The notes under the pieces: model-generated | What the model was told of the DNA's origin: nothing | Seen by the model: the letters and a program-made list of their open reading frames with translations, nothing else | Database searches by the model: none | Position numbers and translations under genes: made by a program | Part shown: positions 1 through 5,905 of the stretch, in pieces | Position numbering within the stretch: position 1 is the first letter of the stretch | Layout: the number at the start of each line of letters is the position of its first letter | DNA from: Candidatus Omnitrophota bacterium | Lineage (GTDB): Bacteria > Omnitrophota > Gorgyraeia > Gygaellales > Profunditerraquicolaceae | NCBI GenBank assembly: GCA_028687525.1 | Contig: JAQTZX010000002.1 | Coordinates: 1 to 25,032, forward strand | Direction: 5' to 3' | DNA length: 25,032 bases

Positions 1-1163
1 AACTGCGGCCTTTTCCCCACCGAAGAATCAGCCCACTGCCGCACCTGCGCGTAAAAAGACGGTTCAAAAGCGTTAATAACACAATGCCGTTTATTGTCCA
101 TCCCCTCTTCGACACTGCGGATAACCTCCAAAGCCGGCTTGCCTCCGTAATCCGGATCAAGCAGAACGTTCAGATCCCCAACGGGAAAAAGCGAAACGAT
201 GCTTGGCCCGAAACCATCGGCATCCGCCTGCAGGACCTCGCCGAAAACGGAAAAAAAACCGATCGAAGATTCGAAAGCGGAAACCCGCTCGACAAATGCT
301 TTTGTCAAACAGTGTTGAGGCAAAGTCCTAAGTATCTCATGCGGATGAACGGTAAAGATACAATCGTCCGCCTGTATTACCTCCCCGGTATTCAGCACAA
401 ATTCACCCGCATAATCATTCTGTACCCGGGCGCATTCGGCAATATATGTATTACAGCGGATATCGATATCATACCGGGAAAAACGCCCGCGAAAAGCATT
501 GATGAACGCCTCGCCCCCCTGCTCAATGCGGGCTACGGATTCGTATAATCCGGAGGCCACGCGTGCGTGGTTGGCAAAGGATATTTCTTTCGGCTGTGTC
601 CCATAACACATACAGTAAGCCGATAAGAGCGCCCGCAAACGCGCGTCCGAAGTCAACGAATCAAGCACCGAATCGAGGCTGATATAATCCTCATCGATAA
701 CATCCGGGGTGAGCGCGATCTTGCGCAAGTCGAGGGACATTGTCTGACGGCAGACTTTCTGCACCAGTGCGAAATAAGCGTCGATGGCGGAGGATTCACG
801 GGGGAAATATCCCCGCAAAGCGGCACGGCAGTTATCAGTTCCGGACGGCAGATCGTACGCCGAACCTTCACGCTCAAAAACGAAACGATTCGCTCCCGGC
901 TGAGAGATAAACACCGGCTTCAGGCAATTACGGATACCTAAAACCTCAAGCATATCGGCCAGGACCCCGTCCCGGGAAAACCCCCCGGTAAAATGGAACC
1001 CTGTATCGAAAGGAATGCCCTGTTTATAAAAACGCCTTAAACTTCCGCCGATCTGAGGCGCTTTTTCCAGCAATAAAACTTTGCGCCCGTTTAACGCAAG
1101 AAGCAAAGCCAAGGTCAAACCGCTCACTCCGCTTCCCGCGACTATATCATCATATTGTTTCAT
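1..1163 (-). CDS. FAD-dependent oxidoreductase, phytoene-desaturase/CrtISO-like (3' end outside the window)
   Basis: An open frame without stops runs from an ATG at 1163 to the left edge, giving 387 residues of a protein normally near 500, so the C-terminus is missing. The N-terminus has a Rossmann dinucleotide-binding signature, GSGVSGL at residues 10-16, followed by the acidic end of beta-2 at E33. GFHFTGG near residue 56 resembles the segment after the FAD site in CrtI, carotenoid isomerase and retinol-saturase relatives. These flavoenzymes act on polyenes, isoprenoids or unsaturated acyl chains; the substrate here is unknown. The start lies 7 bp after the fabG-like stop codon, so the two are cotranscribed and probably translationally coupled, since no good Shine-Dalgarno is visible. 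Pairing with a ketoreductase suggests polyene or fatty-acyl chemistry (inference). Confidence 0.8.
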   Translation of the reverse strand, partial: MKQYDDIVAGSGVSGLTLALLLALNGRKVLLLEKAPQIGGSLRRFYKQGIPFDTGFHFTGGFSRDGVLADMLEVLGIRNCLKPVFISQPGANRFVFEREGSAYDLPSGTDNCRAALRGYFPRESSAIDAYFALVQKVCRQTMSLDLRKIALTPDVIDEDYISLDSVLDSLTSDARLRALLSAYCMCYGTQPKEISFANHARVASGLYESVARIEQGGEAFINAFRGRFSRYDIDIRCNTYIAECARVQNDYAGEFVLNTGEVIQADDCIFTVHPHEILRTLPQHCLTKAFVERVSAFESSIGFFSVFGEVLQADADGFGPSIVSLFPVGDLNVLLDPDYGGKPALEVIRSVEEGMDNKRHCVINAFEPSFYAQVRQWADSSVGKRPQ

Positions 1164-1170
1164 GACAGGG

Positions 1171-1908
1171 TTATAGTACCAATCCTCCGTTTACGCCTAT
1201 CACCTGTCCGTGGATGTACATCAATGGTTCGGTACACAGAAAGTCAACCACTGCGGCCACTTCCTCGGCAGTCCCGAACCGTTGTAAAGGAATAAGAGGC
1301 AGGATCCTGTCTTTCGGCAGATCCTGCGACATCTCGGTATCAATGACACCCGGCGCCACCACATTCACATAAATATTTTTTCTGGCAACTTCGCGGGCAA
1401 GCGCCTTTACCGCGCCGATAAGCCCGGCCTTGGAAGCGGAATAATTCACCTGTCCGGCCTGCCCTATCTGGCCTGAAGCGGAGGAAATAACCACGATGCG
1501 CCCGCGTTTCTCCCGCAGCATCGCGAAAATGACCGTATGAACAACATTGTAAAAACCGTCGAGGTTGGTACGCAGGACCATATCCCATTCTTCCTTTGTC
1601 ATCCACACCAGCAGATTATCGCGGGTAATCCCCGCGTTATACACCACGACATCCGGAGGATTATCCTCCGATCTTTTTTCCAAAGCATTCTTAGAAGCTT
1701 GAAGATCCGCGATATCAAAAGCCATCAACTCGCAGGCACGCCCCATCTGCCGTATCAAAGAATGGACTTCCTGCGCCGCTTCATGGTTGGAGTGATAGGC
1801 AAGCCAGATATCAAAGCCCGAACGGGCCAGCCGCAAAGCAACAGCCCTGCCGATACCCCGGCTTCCGCCTATAACCAACGCAATCCTGGATGCAAACTTT
1901 TCTTTCAT
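1171..1908 (-). CDS. fabG: SDR-family 3-oxoacyl-ACP reductase, FabG-type
   Basis: This 245-residue protein is a classical short-chain dehydrogenase. It shows the NADP(H) motif GGSRGIG (14-20), NAG (91-93), a structural Asn in TNLDG (N115), and the catalytic Ser143, Tyr156 and Lys160 in NYSASK. FabG reduces 3-oxoacyl-ACP to 3-hydroxyacyl-ACP in fatty-acid or polyketide chain building. GITRD and the NLDGFYNVVH stretch resemble the FabG2/ApeQ-type reductases of aryl-polyene clusters more than the generic housekeeping FabG, but that subfamily call is from memory. The ATG is one base after the stop of the PagL-like gene and the stop is 7 bp before the oxidoreductase start, so this is the middle gene of a tight operon. 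No fabD, fabF or acpP lies on its right side; any partners would be to the left. Confidence 0.9.
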   Translation of the reverse strand: MKEKFASRIALVIGGSRGIGRAVALRLARSGFDIWLAYHSNHEAAQEVHSLIRQMGRACELMAFDIADLQASKNALEKRSEDNPPDVVVYNAGITRDNLLVWMTKEEWDMVLRTNLDGFYNVVHTVIFAMLREKRGRIVVISSASGQIGQAGQVNYSASKAGLIGAVKALAREVARKNIYVNVVAPGVIDTEMSQDLPKDRILPLIPLQRFGTAEEVAAVVDFLCTEPLMYIHGQVIGVNGGLVL

Positions 1909-1909
1909 G

Positions 1910-2563
1910 CTAAAACACCCTGGTTATCCCGAAAAAAACCATGTCTGTGTTCACGCCTTCATTAGGTTCTTTTAGATCGGCGTTCGAGAAATGCCGGTAG
2001 CGGTATTCAACGCTGAACGCGGTCTTTTCAGTGACCAGAAAAGCGATCCCCGCCCCTGTCTGAGGGGTAAAATCATACTGTGTCGACTGCTCCCGCAAAT
2101 GCTGGGTTATAAACATAGCCCCGCCGCCGCCAAAACAATACGGACGGATTCTTTCGGTAAGCGGCCAGGTATAACGCAAAAAAATATTCATTCCAGCTTC
2201 CATATTATTATCAGGGCTGATAACCGTGCTCAAAAACGGCTCAAAAATGAACGCGGTAATCCCGGCAGGCCGGAAATCCTTGTGAAAAAAAACGCGTATC
2301 CCGCGCTCAAACCAATCGGAAAAACCCAGCCCGTATTTGTCGCAGTTAACCCCCAACTGCACTGCCAGAGGCATAACCCGATACTTATCTTTATCCGTTA
2401 CGGTCGAATCCCCGTACCCCAGAAATACCCCGATCTCATCTACGTGATGCTTCGGCAATGAAGATTCTTCCGAAGAAACACTCTCATCTGCGTAAAGAGG
2501 AATGGAAACGCGGAAACAGAAACAAAAAAGGATCCCAACGAAACATAAAAAAAGTTTCATCAT
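1910..2563 (-). CDS. PagL-like acyloxyacyl hydrolase / lipid A 3-O-deacylase family outer-membrane protein
   Basis: The 217-residue protein has a signal peptide (MMKLFLCFVGILF... to about residue 25) and a small beta-barrel body. Near the C-terminus RHFSNADLKEPN carries the PagL signature: catalytic His191 and Ser193 in H-x-S-N. PagL removes the 3-O-linked acyl chain of lipid A in the outer membrane. The Glu of the Pseudomonas triad aligns with Asn205, so catalysis by the same triad is uncertain. I chose ATG 2563 (tandem with ATG 2560) rather than an in-frame ATG at 2611. The 2611 codon sits immediately after the -10 hexamer and would be at or upstream of the transcription start, while an AAGAG precedes 2563 and the hydrophobic segment starts there. 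The stop is one base before the fabG-like start. Confidence 0.75.
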   Translation of the reverse strand: MMKLFLCFVGILFCFCFRVSIPLYADESVSSEESSLPKHHVDEIGVFLGYGDSTVTDKDKYRVMPLAVQLGVNCDKYGLGFSDWFERGIRVFFHKDFRPAGITAFIFEPFLSTVISPDNNMEAGMNIFLRYTWPLTERIRPYCFGGGGAMFITQHLREQSTQYDFTPQTGAGIAFLVTEKTAFSVEYRYRHFSNADLKEPNEGVNTDMVFFGITRVF

Positions 2564-2611
2564 AATACTAAACTCTTTGGTTTTAATGGAGTTACCTTTG
2601 GATACGTTCAT

Positions 2612-2639
2612 ATTATAACATAGGTGATACTAAAAACAA
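2612..2639 (-). promoter_or_regulatory. sigma70-type promoter of the PagL-like/fabG/oxidoreductase operon
   Basis: On the minus strand TTGTTT (2634-2639) is followed after 16 bp by a perfect TATAAT (2612-2617). Transcription would start around 2603-2605, about 40 bp before the preferred ATG at 2563. Confidence 0.65.
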
Positions 2640-2686
2640 ACATTTTCCGGGGACAAATTATGGAACAAATTATCAGTAACTCAGAT

Positions 2687-2724
2687 AAAAAAAGGCGTTT
2701 CTACAAAAAAATATAGAAACGCCT
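2687..2724 (-). terminator. Rho-independent terminator after the YqaE/Pmp3 gene
   Basis: A perfect 11-bp stem (AGGCGTTTCTA, 2693-2703, paired with 2714-2724) has a 10-nt loop. On the minus strand it is followed by a seven-T run (A tract 2687-2693). It ends the tRNA-yqaE unit 32 bp after the stop codon and separates it from the PagL operon promoter. Confidence 0.85.
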
Positions 2725-2755
2725 CGACTCGTCAAACCCGATTATCGCCCCATGC

Positions 2756-2926
2756 CTATTTGGCTTTCTTATCGGTTAATACCAGCCATAAAGCGTGGAT
2801 GATCCCCGGAACAAACATTACCAACGTAAGCACGATATTGATCCATAAGTGAGTTGTGGCTCCTACCTGCATGAACACCGCGACAGGCGGGAGAATAACA
2901 GCCAGGACGATTTTGAGTATCTTCAT
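2756..2926 (-). CDS. yqaE: YqaE/Pmp3-family small membrane protein
   Basis: A 56-residue frame begins at ATG 2926 behind a strong Shine-Dalgarno (AAGGAGG, 7 bp before the ATG). It contains two hydrophobic helices (about 3-19 and 27-50) with the Pmp3/YqaE hallmarks ILPPVAVFMQVG in helix 1, LWINIVLT at the start of helix 2, then PGIIHALW and a charged tail ending KKAK. Family members are small hydrophobic proteins of the inner or plasma membrane linked to stress and membrane potential; the bacterial role is poorly known. No separate promoter is visible in the 50 bp up to the intact tRNA gene, and there is no terminator between them, so it is probably expressed from the tRNA promoter. Confidence 0.9.
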   Translation of the reverse strand: MKILKIVLAVILPPVAVFMQVGATTHLWINIVLTLVMFVPGIIHALWLVLTDKKAK

Positions 2927-2976
2927 ACTTGCCTCCTTTCTATGGTTGTTTTTTTTCAGTTAACCCAGCAAATCAA

Positions 2977-3050
2977 TGGCGGAGAGTGGATTTAAACCAC
3001 CGGCCAAGCGGGTATGAGCCGCGTGCTCTATCAGGCTGAGCTACTCCGCC
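2977..3050 (-). tRNA. tRNA-Met (anticodon CAT)
   Basis: The minus strand folds as a cloverleaf. The 7-bp acceptor stem is GGCGGAG/CTCCGCC with discriminator A at 2977. The D stem is GCTC/GAGC, the anticodon loop CTCATAC carries CAT, and the T stem is GGTGG/CCACT (four Watson-Crick pairs plus one G-T). CCA is not encoded. A G1-C72 pair argues against an initiator, so it is elongator Met or possibly an Ile2 tRNA read through lysidine. Oddities: the D loop AGCCTGATA lacks the GG dinucleotide, the T loop is TTTAAAT instead of TTCRAAT, and positions 27-43 are C-T. It is the second tRNA-like unit of the transcript, after a broken copy. Confidence 0.8.
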
Positions 3051-3104
3051 GATATATCGTTAATCTTCTTATTCCACCGCATCATCTATGCGGAGAGTGG
3101 ATTT

Positions 3105-3180
3105 TTGAGCCGCCCTCGCTTTATCCAAGCGGCGAAATCCCGTTCTTTTTCCTTACTTTTTCTTTCAGGAAAGAACGGGA
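3105..3180. repeat. 76-bp insertion in the T loop of the broken tRNA
   Basis: The insertion lies exactly between the two halves of the T loop (GGATTT and AAACCACC on the plus strand). Its right part has inverted arms CCCGTTCTTT and AAAGAACGGG around a T-rich spacer, and its left part has GCCGCC.../GGCGAA-type short pairs. No coding capacity is present. Confidence 0.65.
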
Positions 3181-3207
3181 AAACCACCGGCCAAGCGGGT
3201 ATGAGCC

Positions 3208-3243
3208 GCGTGCTCCCTACCTGCCGGCAGGCAGGGAGCACGC
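3208..3243. repeat. 36-bp palindrome of the CCTGCCGGCAGG family in the D loop of the broken tRNA
   Basis: Arms GCGTGCTCCCT (3208-3218) and AGGGAGCACGC (3233-3243) flank CCTGCCGGCAGG, with one A/C mismatch between arms. One arm is native tRNA sequence (GCGTGCTC); the other is an inverted copy of it, so the insert carries or generated a mirror of its flank. Related cores are at about 3496-3513 and 19235-19250. Confidence 0.8.
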
Positions 3244-3325
3244 TGAGCTACTCCGCCGTTATTGTCTATATAAACCGCGTCTGGTCTTGCGGCGGCTTTA
3301 CCTTATCAAATTGACAAGAATATAT

Positions 3326-3354
3326 ACTATACTATTTTACAGAAGTTTTTGCAA
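3326..3354 (-). promoter_or_regulatory. sigma70-type promoter of the tRNA-yqaE unit
   Basis: On the minus strand TTGCAA (3349-3354) is separated by 17 bp from TATAGT (3326-3331). The predicted start lies about 60 bp before the first tRNA-like sequence. No other promoter of this quality is seen before either tRNA. Confidence 0.65.
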
Positions 3355-3480
3355 GATGAAAAATCTTTTTTGTGGCGGACAGTTTGTATCCCTGGAGTTG
3401 GCGCCTCTCGCGCACCAGCCGGGATACGTCTTTCTGTCTGCGGGTAATACGTTCTCCGGACATATAGATCCTTTATTCAG
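3355..3480. other. Intergenic stretch with a hairpin, no gene seen
   Basis: Between the tRNA promoter and the partial dispersed repeat there is no credible reading frame. A possible hairpin has arms GTATCCC and GGGATAC, with CTGG/CCAG nested inside, around 3387-3428. Longer open frames across this region read through tRNA sequence and look spurious. Confidence 0.5.
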
Positions 3481-3564
3481 CAGTCTGATGAAAAAGCCGG
3501 CCGGCAGGCAGGCCCAATCTGCTGCGTTGCGTGCGTCGTTCCTTTGTGCGGCATATCCACCCTG
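3481..3564. repeat. Partial copy of a MITE-like dispersed repeat, itself interrupted by a CCGGCAGG insert
   Basis: CAGTCTGATGAAAAA (3481-3495) and CCAATCTGCTGCGTTGCGTG (from 3512) match the outer part of the complete element at 19220-19357 read on the opposite strand. Here about 18 bp of the CCGGCAGGCAGG family replaces two bases between the two blocks, so one small element has entered another. The inner part and second terminal repeat are missing. The right limit touches the dgkA stop codon. Confidence 0.75.
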
Positions 3565-3966
3565 TTAGTGAGGGAATACCTTCCTGCCGAAAAGAATCCA
3601 GCCTACGCCCACGGCGTTTATGACCGCCAAAAGAACTACTCCCGCGGCCACATCTTTTACCATTTTTATCATGGGGTGATATTTCCTGGTTACCATATCC
3701 AGCATGAGCTCAATGGCGGTATTGATGATCTCGGCCATGAAAACAAGCATAATGGTAATACACAACGCCGCCAGCTCATTACCGTTCAATCTAAAGAATA
3801 TTCCTCCGAGGAACGCCGCAATTCCCATCAGAAAAATCAAGCGCATATTCTGATGATACCGGAACAGATAGAGTATCCCCGTGCAGGCATACCCGAAACT
3901 CTTGATAAAACTCCGGTACCTGAATATATGCCTAAAAACCCTCAAACGCCTCCTCCGTTCAACCAT
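3565..3966 (-). CDS. dgkA: DgkA-family diacylglycerol/undecaprenol kinase
   Basis: The protein has the prokaryotic DgkA layout: a basic N-terminus (RRRRLRVF), three membrane helices, the motif AEIINTAIELMLD (78-90) with catalytic-site Glu residues, and KDVAAGVVLL (104-113). DgkA enzymes phosphorylate diacylglycerol or undecaprenol with ATP in the inner membrane, recycling lipids from envelope synthesis. I prefer the ATG at 3966 (133 residues, normal for the family) with GGGGAG about 7-12 bp upstream. The frame stays open to a TTG at 4071, which would add 35 charged residues without a good ribosome site. It is the last gene of the long gatC-led operon, and a dispersed repeat follows the stop directly. 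Confidence 0.88.
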   Translation of the reverse strand: MVERRRRLRVFRHIFRYRSFIKSFGYACTGILYLFRYHQNMRLIFLMGIAAFLGGIFFRLNGNELAALCITIMLVFMAEIINTAIELMLDMVTRKYHPMIKMVKDVAAGVVLLAVINAVGVGWILFGRKVFPH

Positions 3967-4103
3967 CTCTCGCAACTCCCCGCGTTTATCCCGTTGGAGA
4001 AAACCATCGATTTCAATCGGCGGCTTTTCTTCGCAAAGCAGCCGTCGGTTTGATACCACCGTTGGCGTCAAGCCGTTAGAAAACCGGTATTATCTAACGG
4101 GAT

Positions 4104-4400
4104 TTACCGGCTCATTATTATGTACAACAAGCCGGCGATAATCAAAAAGGCAACAAGGTAAAAATCATTAAAATAGAAAAAATCATACAGATTGTCCCGG
4201 AATGAAAACCGGTGGCCGTGCTCGCTGAATTCCCCCAATTTCTTCACCCGCTCCACATCATCCCGGTTAAAACGCACGTATCCGCTGCCGATTTTTGATA
4301 GTCTCAACAATCCCTTATCCGCCAGGTCAATAACCTCTTTTTCCGTGACTCCCAGAGATAACGCAGCCTCTCTGACTGTTAACAGCTTTCCTTCCGACAT
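4104..4400 (-). CDS. Small membrane-anchored helix-turn-helix protein (MerR/excisionase-like)
   Basis: Residues 6-54 form a MerR/excisionase-type DNA-binding domain: LLTVREAALSLGVTEKEVIDL is the helix-turn-helix, followed by a wing-like LLRLSKIGSGYVRFNRDDVERVKK. After a linker, residues 80-96 (YLVAFLIIAGLLYIIM) form one transmembrane helix at the C-terminus, so the HTH would face the cytoplasm as a tail-anchored protein. ATG 4400 was chosen over GTG 4406 because GAGG lies 7 bp before it and overlaps the GTG. Its function is unknown. Its place between mgtC-like and dgkA suggests an envelope-related role (inference). Confidence 0.75.
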   Translation of the reverse strand: MSEGKLLTVREAALSLGVTEKEVIDLADKGLLRLSKIGSGYVRFNRDDVERVKKLGEFSEHGHRFSFRDNLYDFFYFNDFYLVAFLIIAGLLYIIMSR

Positions 4401-4427
4401 TTCCACACCTCAGTTCGCGAACCCGCG

Positions 4428-4880
4428 TTAACTTCCACCCAGGACCTTTTCTTCAATTATTCTCAAAAAAACCAGCACCACCAGAGCCAAAACAGAAGCA
4501 TAAATAGCGGCATTATAGAAACCACACCCTATCGCGAGCCCGATCCCCGCCACGATCCAAAGACTTGCCGCAGTAGTCAACCCGCGCACGCCTTCCTGTT
4601 CTTTTACTCCATCCCTGCCCCGGATGATCGCGCCCGCGCCTAAAAAACCGATGCCCGTAATCACTCCCGAGGCGATACGGCTGGGATCGAGACCGGCAAT
4701 ATTTTTATACAATTCAAACACATACAACGACGTCAACATGATCAAACAGGATCCGAGGCTTACCAATATATGCGTTCGTAAACCGGCGGTGCGGCGGTGG
4801 ATCTGGCGTTCCAGCCCGATTAGACCGCTCAAGACAACCGATAAGCCAAGGCGCAAAATAATATCTTTATCCGATAACAT
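4428..4880 (-). CDS. MgtC/SapB-family membrane protein
   Basis: The 150-residue protein matches the MgtC/SapB/YhiD membrane domain: GLIGLERQ early, then RTHILVSLGSCLIML, ASGVITGIGFLGAGAIIR, and RGLTTAASLWIVAGIGLAIGCG, with four to five hydrophobic helices. It lacks the C-terminal ACT-like domain of Salmonella MgtC, as is usual for short environmental homologues. Family members are linked to Mg2+ limitation and ATP-synthase control, but these short forms are uncharacterised. The ATG at 4880 follows a purine-rich AAGGGGGCGGG and lies 14 bp after the tsaD stop; an upstream frame extension overlaps tsaD and is unlikely to be used. Confidence 0.88.
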   Translation of the reverse strand: MLSDKDIILRLGLSVVLSGLIGLERQIHRRTAGLRTHILVSLGSCLIMLTSLYVFELYKNIAGLDPSRIASGVITGIGFLGAGAIIRGRDGVKEQEGVRGLTTAASLWIVAGIGLAIGCGFYNAAIYASVLALVVLVFLRIIEEKVLGGS

Positions 4881-4894
4881 CCCGCCGCCCCCTT

Positions 4895-5896
4895 TTAATT
4901 GAAATGAATGTCCAGTTTTAGATCCGAAGTATGCCCTTTTTTGTAAAGATAATACCCGAGACACGCCACCATAGCGGCGTTATCCATACAATATTCCCGG
5001 GAAGGGAAAAAAACTTCAATCCCTTTCGCCGCTCCTTCACGGCTCAAAACCGTCCGCAACCGGCCATTCGCCGCCACCCCGCCGCCGATCACCAATCGTT
5101 TTGTTTTTTTCGACTTGCAGGCCGTCAAAGATTTAACGACCAGTGTTTCAATAACCGCATCCTGGAATGAAGCCGCCACATCGCAAACAAATCCGTCCCG
5201 GCCGGATAATACTGTTTTGCGCGCGTTTTTTTTAACATAATACAAAACAGCGGTCTTGATACCGCTGAAGCTGAAATTATACGGCTCCTTGCTGTTCAAG
5301 CAATTAAAACGCGTCCTGCCGGCATTCCCTTTTTTGCTCAACCGTTCTATAACCGGGCCTCCGGGATACCCCTGCTGCAAAATCTTCGCCACTTTGTCAA
5401 AAGCCTCTCCGCAGGCATCATCTTTTGTCGAACCCATAAGCCGGATACGATCGAAATCCCTCACATAATACAGGCTTGAATGCCCTCCGGACACAATCAA
5501 AGCAGTGAAGGGAAACCGCGGTTTCTTCTCCTCCAGAAAACCGGCAAAAACATGGCTGTGTAAATGGTTCACCCCCAGCAGAGGGATCCCGGTTCCGATA
5601 CTGACCGCCTTGGCAAAAGATATACCCACCACCAGAGAACCCAGCAACCCCGGGCTGTCGGTCACGCTGATCAGGCCTATATCTTTAAGATCAACCCCCG
5701 CTTCCCGCAGGGCGCTCTCCGCAACCTGGGCAATAGTCTCCAACTGTTTGCGAAAAGCGATTTCCGGAACGATACCGCCGTACTGTTTGTGAAAACGCAG
5801 GCTCGAACTTACCACATTAGAAAGAACCGTTCTGCCGTTTTTCACCACGGAGACAGAAGTCTCGTCACACGAAGTCTCGATTCCCATTACCAGCAT
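4895..5896 (-). CDS. tsaD: tRNA N6-adenosine threonylcarbamoyltransferase TsaD
   Basis: The 333-residue protein starts MLVMGIETSCDETSV, the diagnostic TsaD/Kae1 N-terminus. It has the metal-binding H111 and H115 in NHLHSH, the IVSGGHSSL nucleotide loop, FSFSGIKTAV, GGGVAANGRLR, and Asp305 in MDNAAMVA as third metal ligand. TsaD, with TsaB, TsaC and TsaE, transfers threonylcarbamoyl to A37 of tRNAs reading ANN codons. It uses the threonylcarbamoyl-adenylate made by TsaC and acts in the cytoplasm. Length is normal and the gene looks intact. It starts 9 bp after the deacetylase stop and ends 14 bp before the mgtC-like start, inside the operon. TsaB, C and E are not in this window. Confidence 0.96.
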   Translation of the reverse strand: MLVMGIETSCDETSVSVVKNGRTVLSNVVSSSLRFHKQYGGIVPEIAFRKQLETIAQVAESALREAGVDLKDIGLISVTDSPGLLGSLVVGISFAKAVSIGTGIPLLGVNHLHSHVFAGFLEEKKPRFPFTALIVSGGHSSLYYVRDFDRIRLMGSTKDDACGEAFDKVAKILQQGYPGGPVIERLSKKGNAGRTRFNCLNSKEPYNFSFSGIKTAVLYYVKKNARKTVLSGRDGFVCDVAASFQDAVIETLVVKSLTACKSKKTKRLVIGGGVAANGRLRTVLSREGAAKGIEVFFPSREYCMDNAAMVACLGYYLYKKGHTSDLKLDIHFN

Positions 5897-5905
5897 AGCG
5901 CCCCG

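Larger units (their letters stand above)
3090..3257 (-). pseudogene. tRNA-Met(CAT) copy interrupted in the D and T arms
   Basis: The first 15 bases (GGCGGAGTAGCTCAG), the anticodon arm (GCGGCTCATACCCGC), the variable region and the T-stem halves match the neighbouring intact tRNA. In the D loop, seven bases are replaced by 27 bases (3216-3242) that build a near-perfect palindrome with the adjacent tRNA sequence. In the T loop, 76 bases (3105-3180) are inserted with no loss of tRNA sequence. The last acceptor base is also changed (CTCCGCA), so no standard cloverleaf or 3' end can form. It lies closest to the promoter and 39 bp before the intact copy. It could be a duplicated gene that absorbed mobile palindromes; processing to an active tRNA is not expected. 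Confidence 0.8.

Noticed and set aside
84..548. Plus-strand open frame of 154 codons
   Set aside because: It is antisense to the flavoprotein frame that shows clear Rossmann and family motifs; it has no ribosome site or recognisable product.
2609..2611. ATG at 2611 as start of the PagL-like protein
   Set aside because: It directly follows the -10 hexamer, so it would lie upstream of the transcription start; the signal peptide begins at 2563.
3105..3180. The T-loop insert as a self-splicing or archaeal-type tRNA intron
   Set aside because: The position is in the T loop, not the anticodon loop, the insert is too short for a group I intron, and the copy has a second insertion and a damaged acceptor end.
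3014..3568. Plus-strand open frame of 184 codons across the tRNA region
   Set aside because: It reads through both tRNA-like sequences and repeats in antisense; no coding signal is seen.
4400..4406. GTG start at 4406 for the HTH-TM protein
   Set aside because: The ribosome site overlaps this codon; spacing fits the ATG at 4400.
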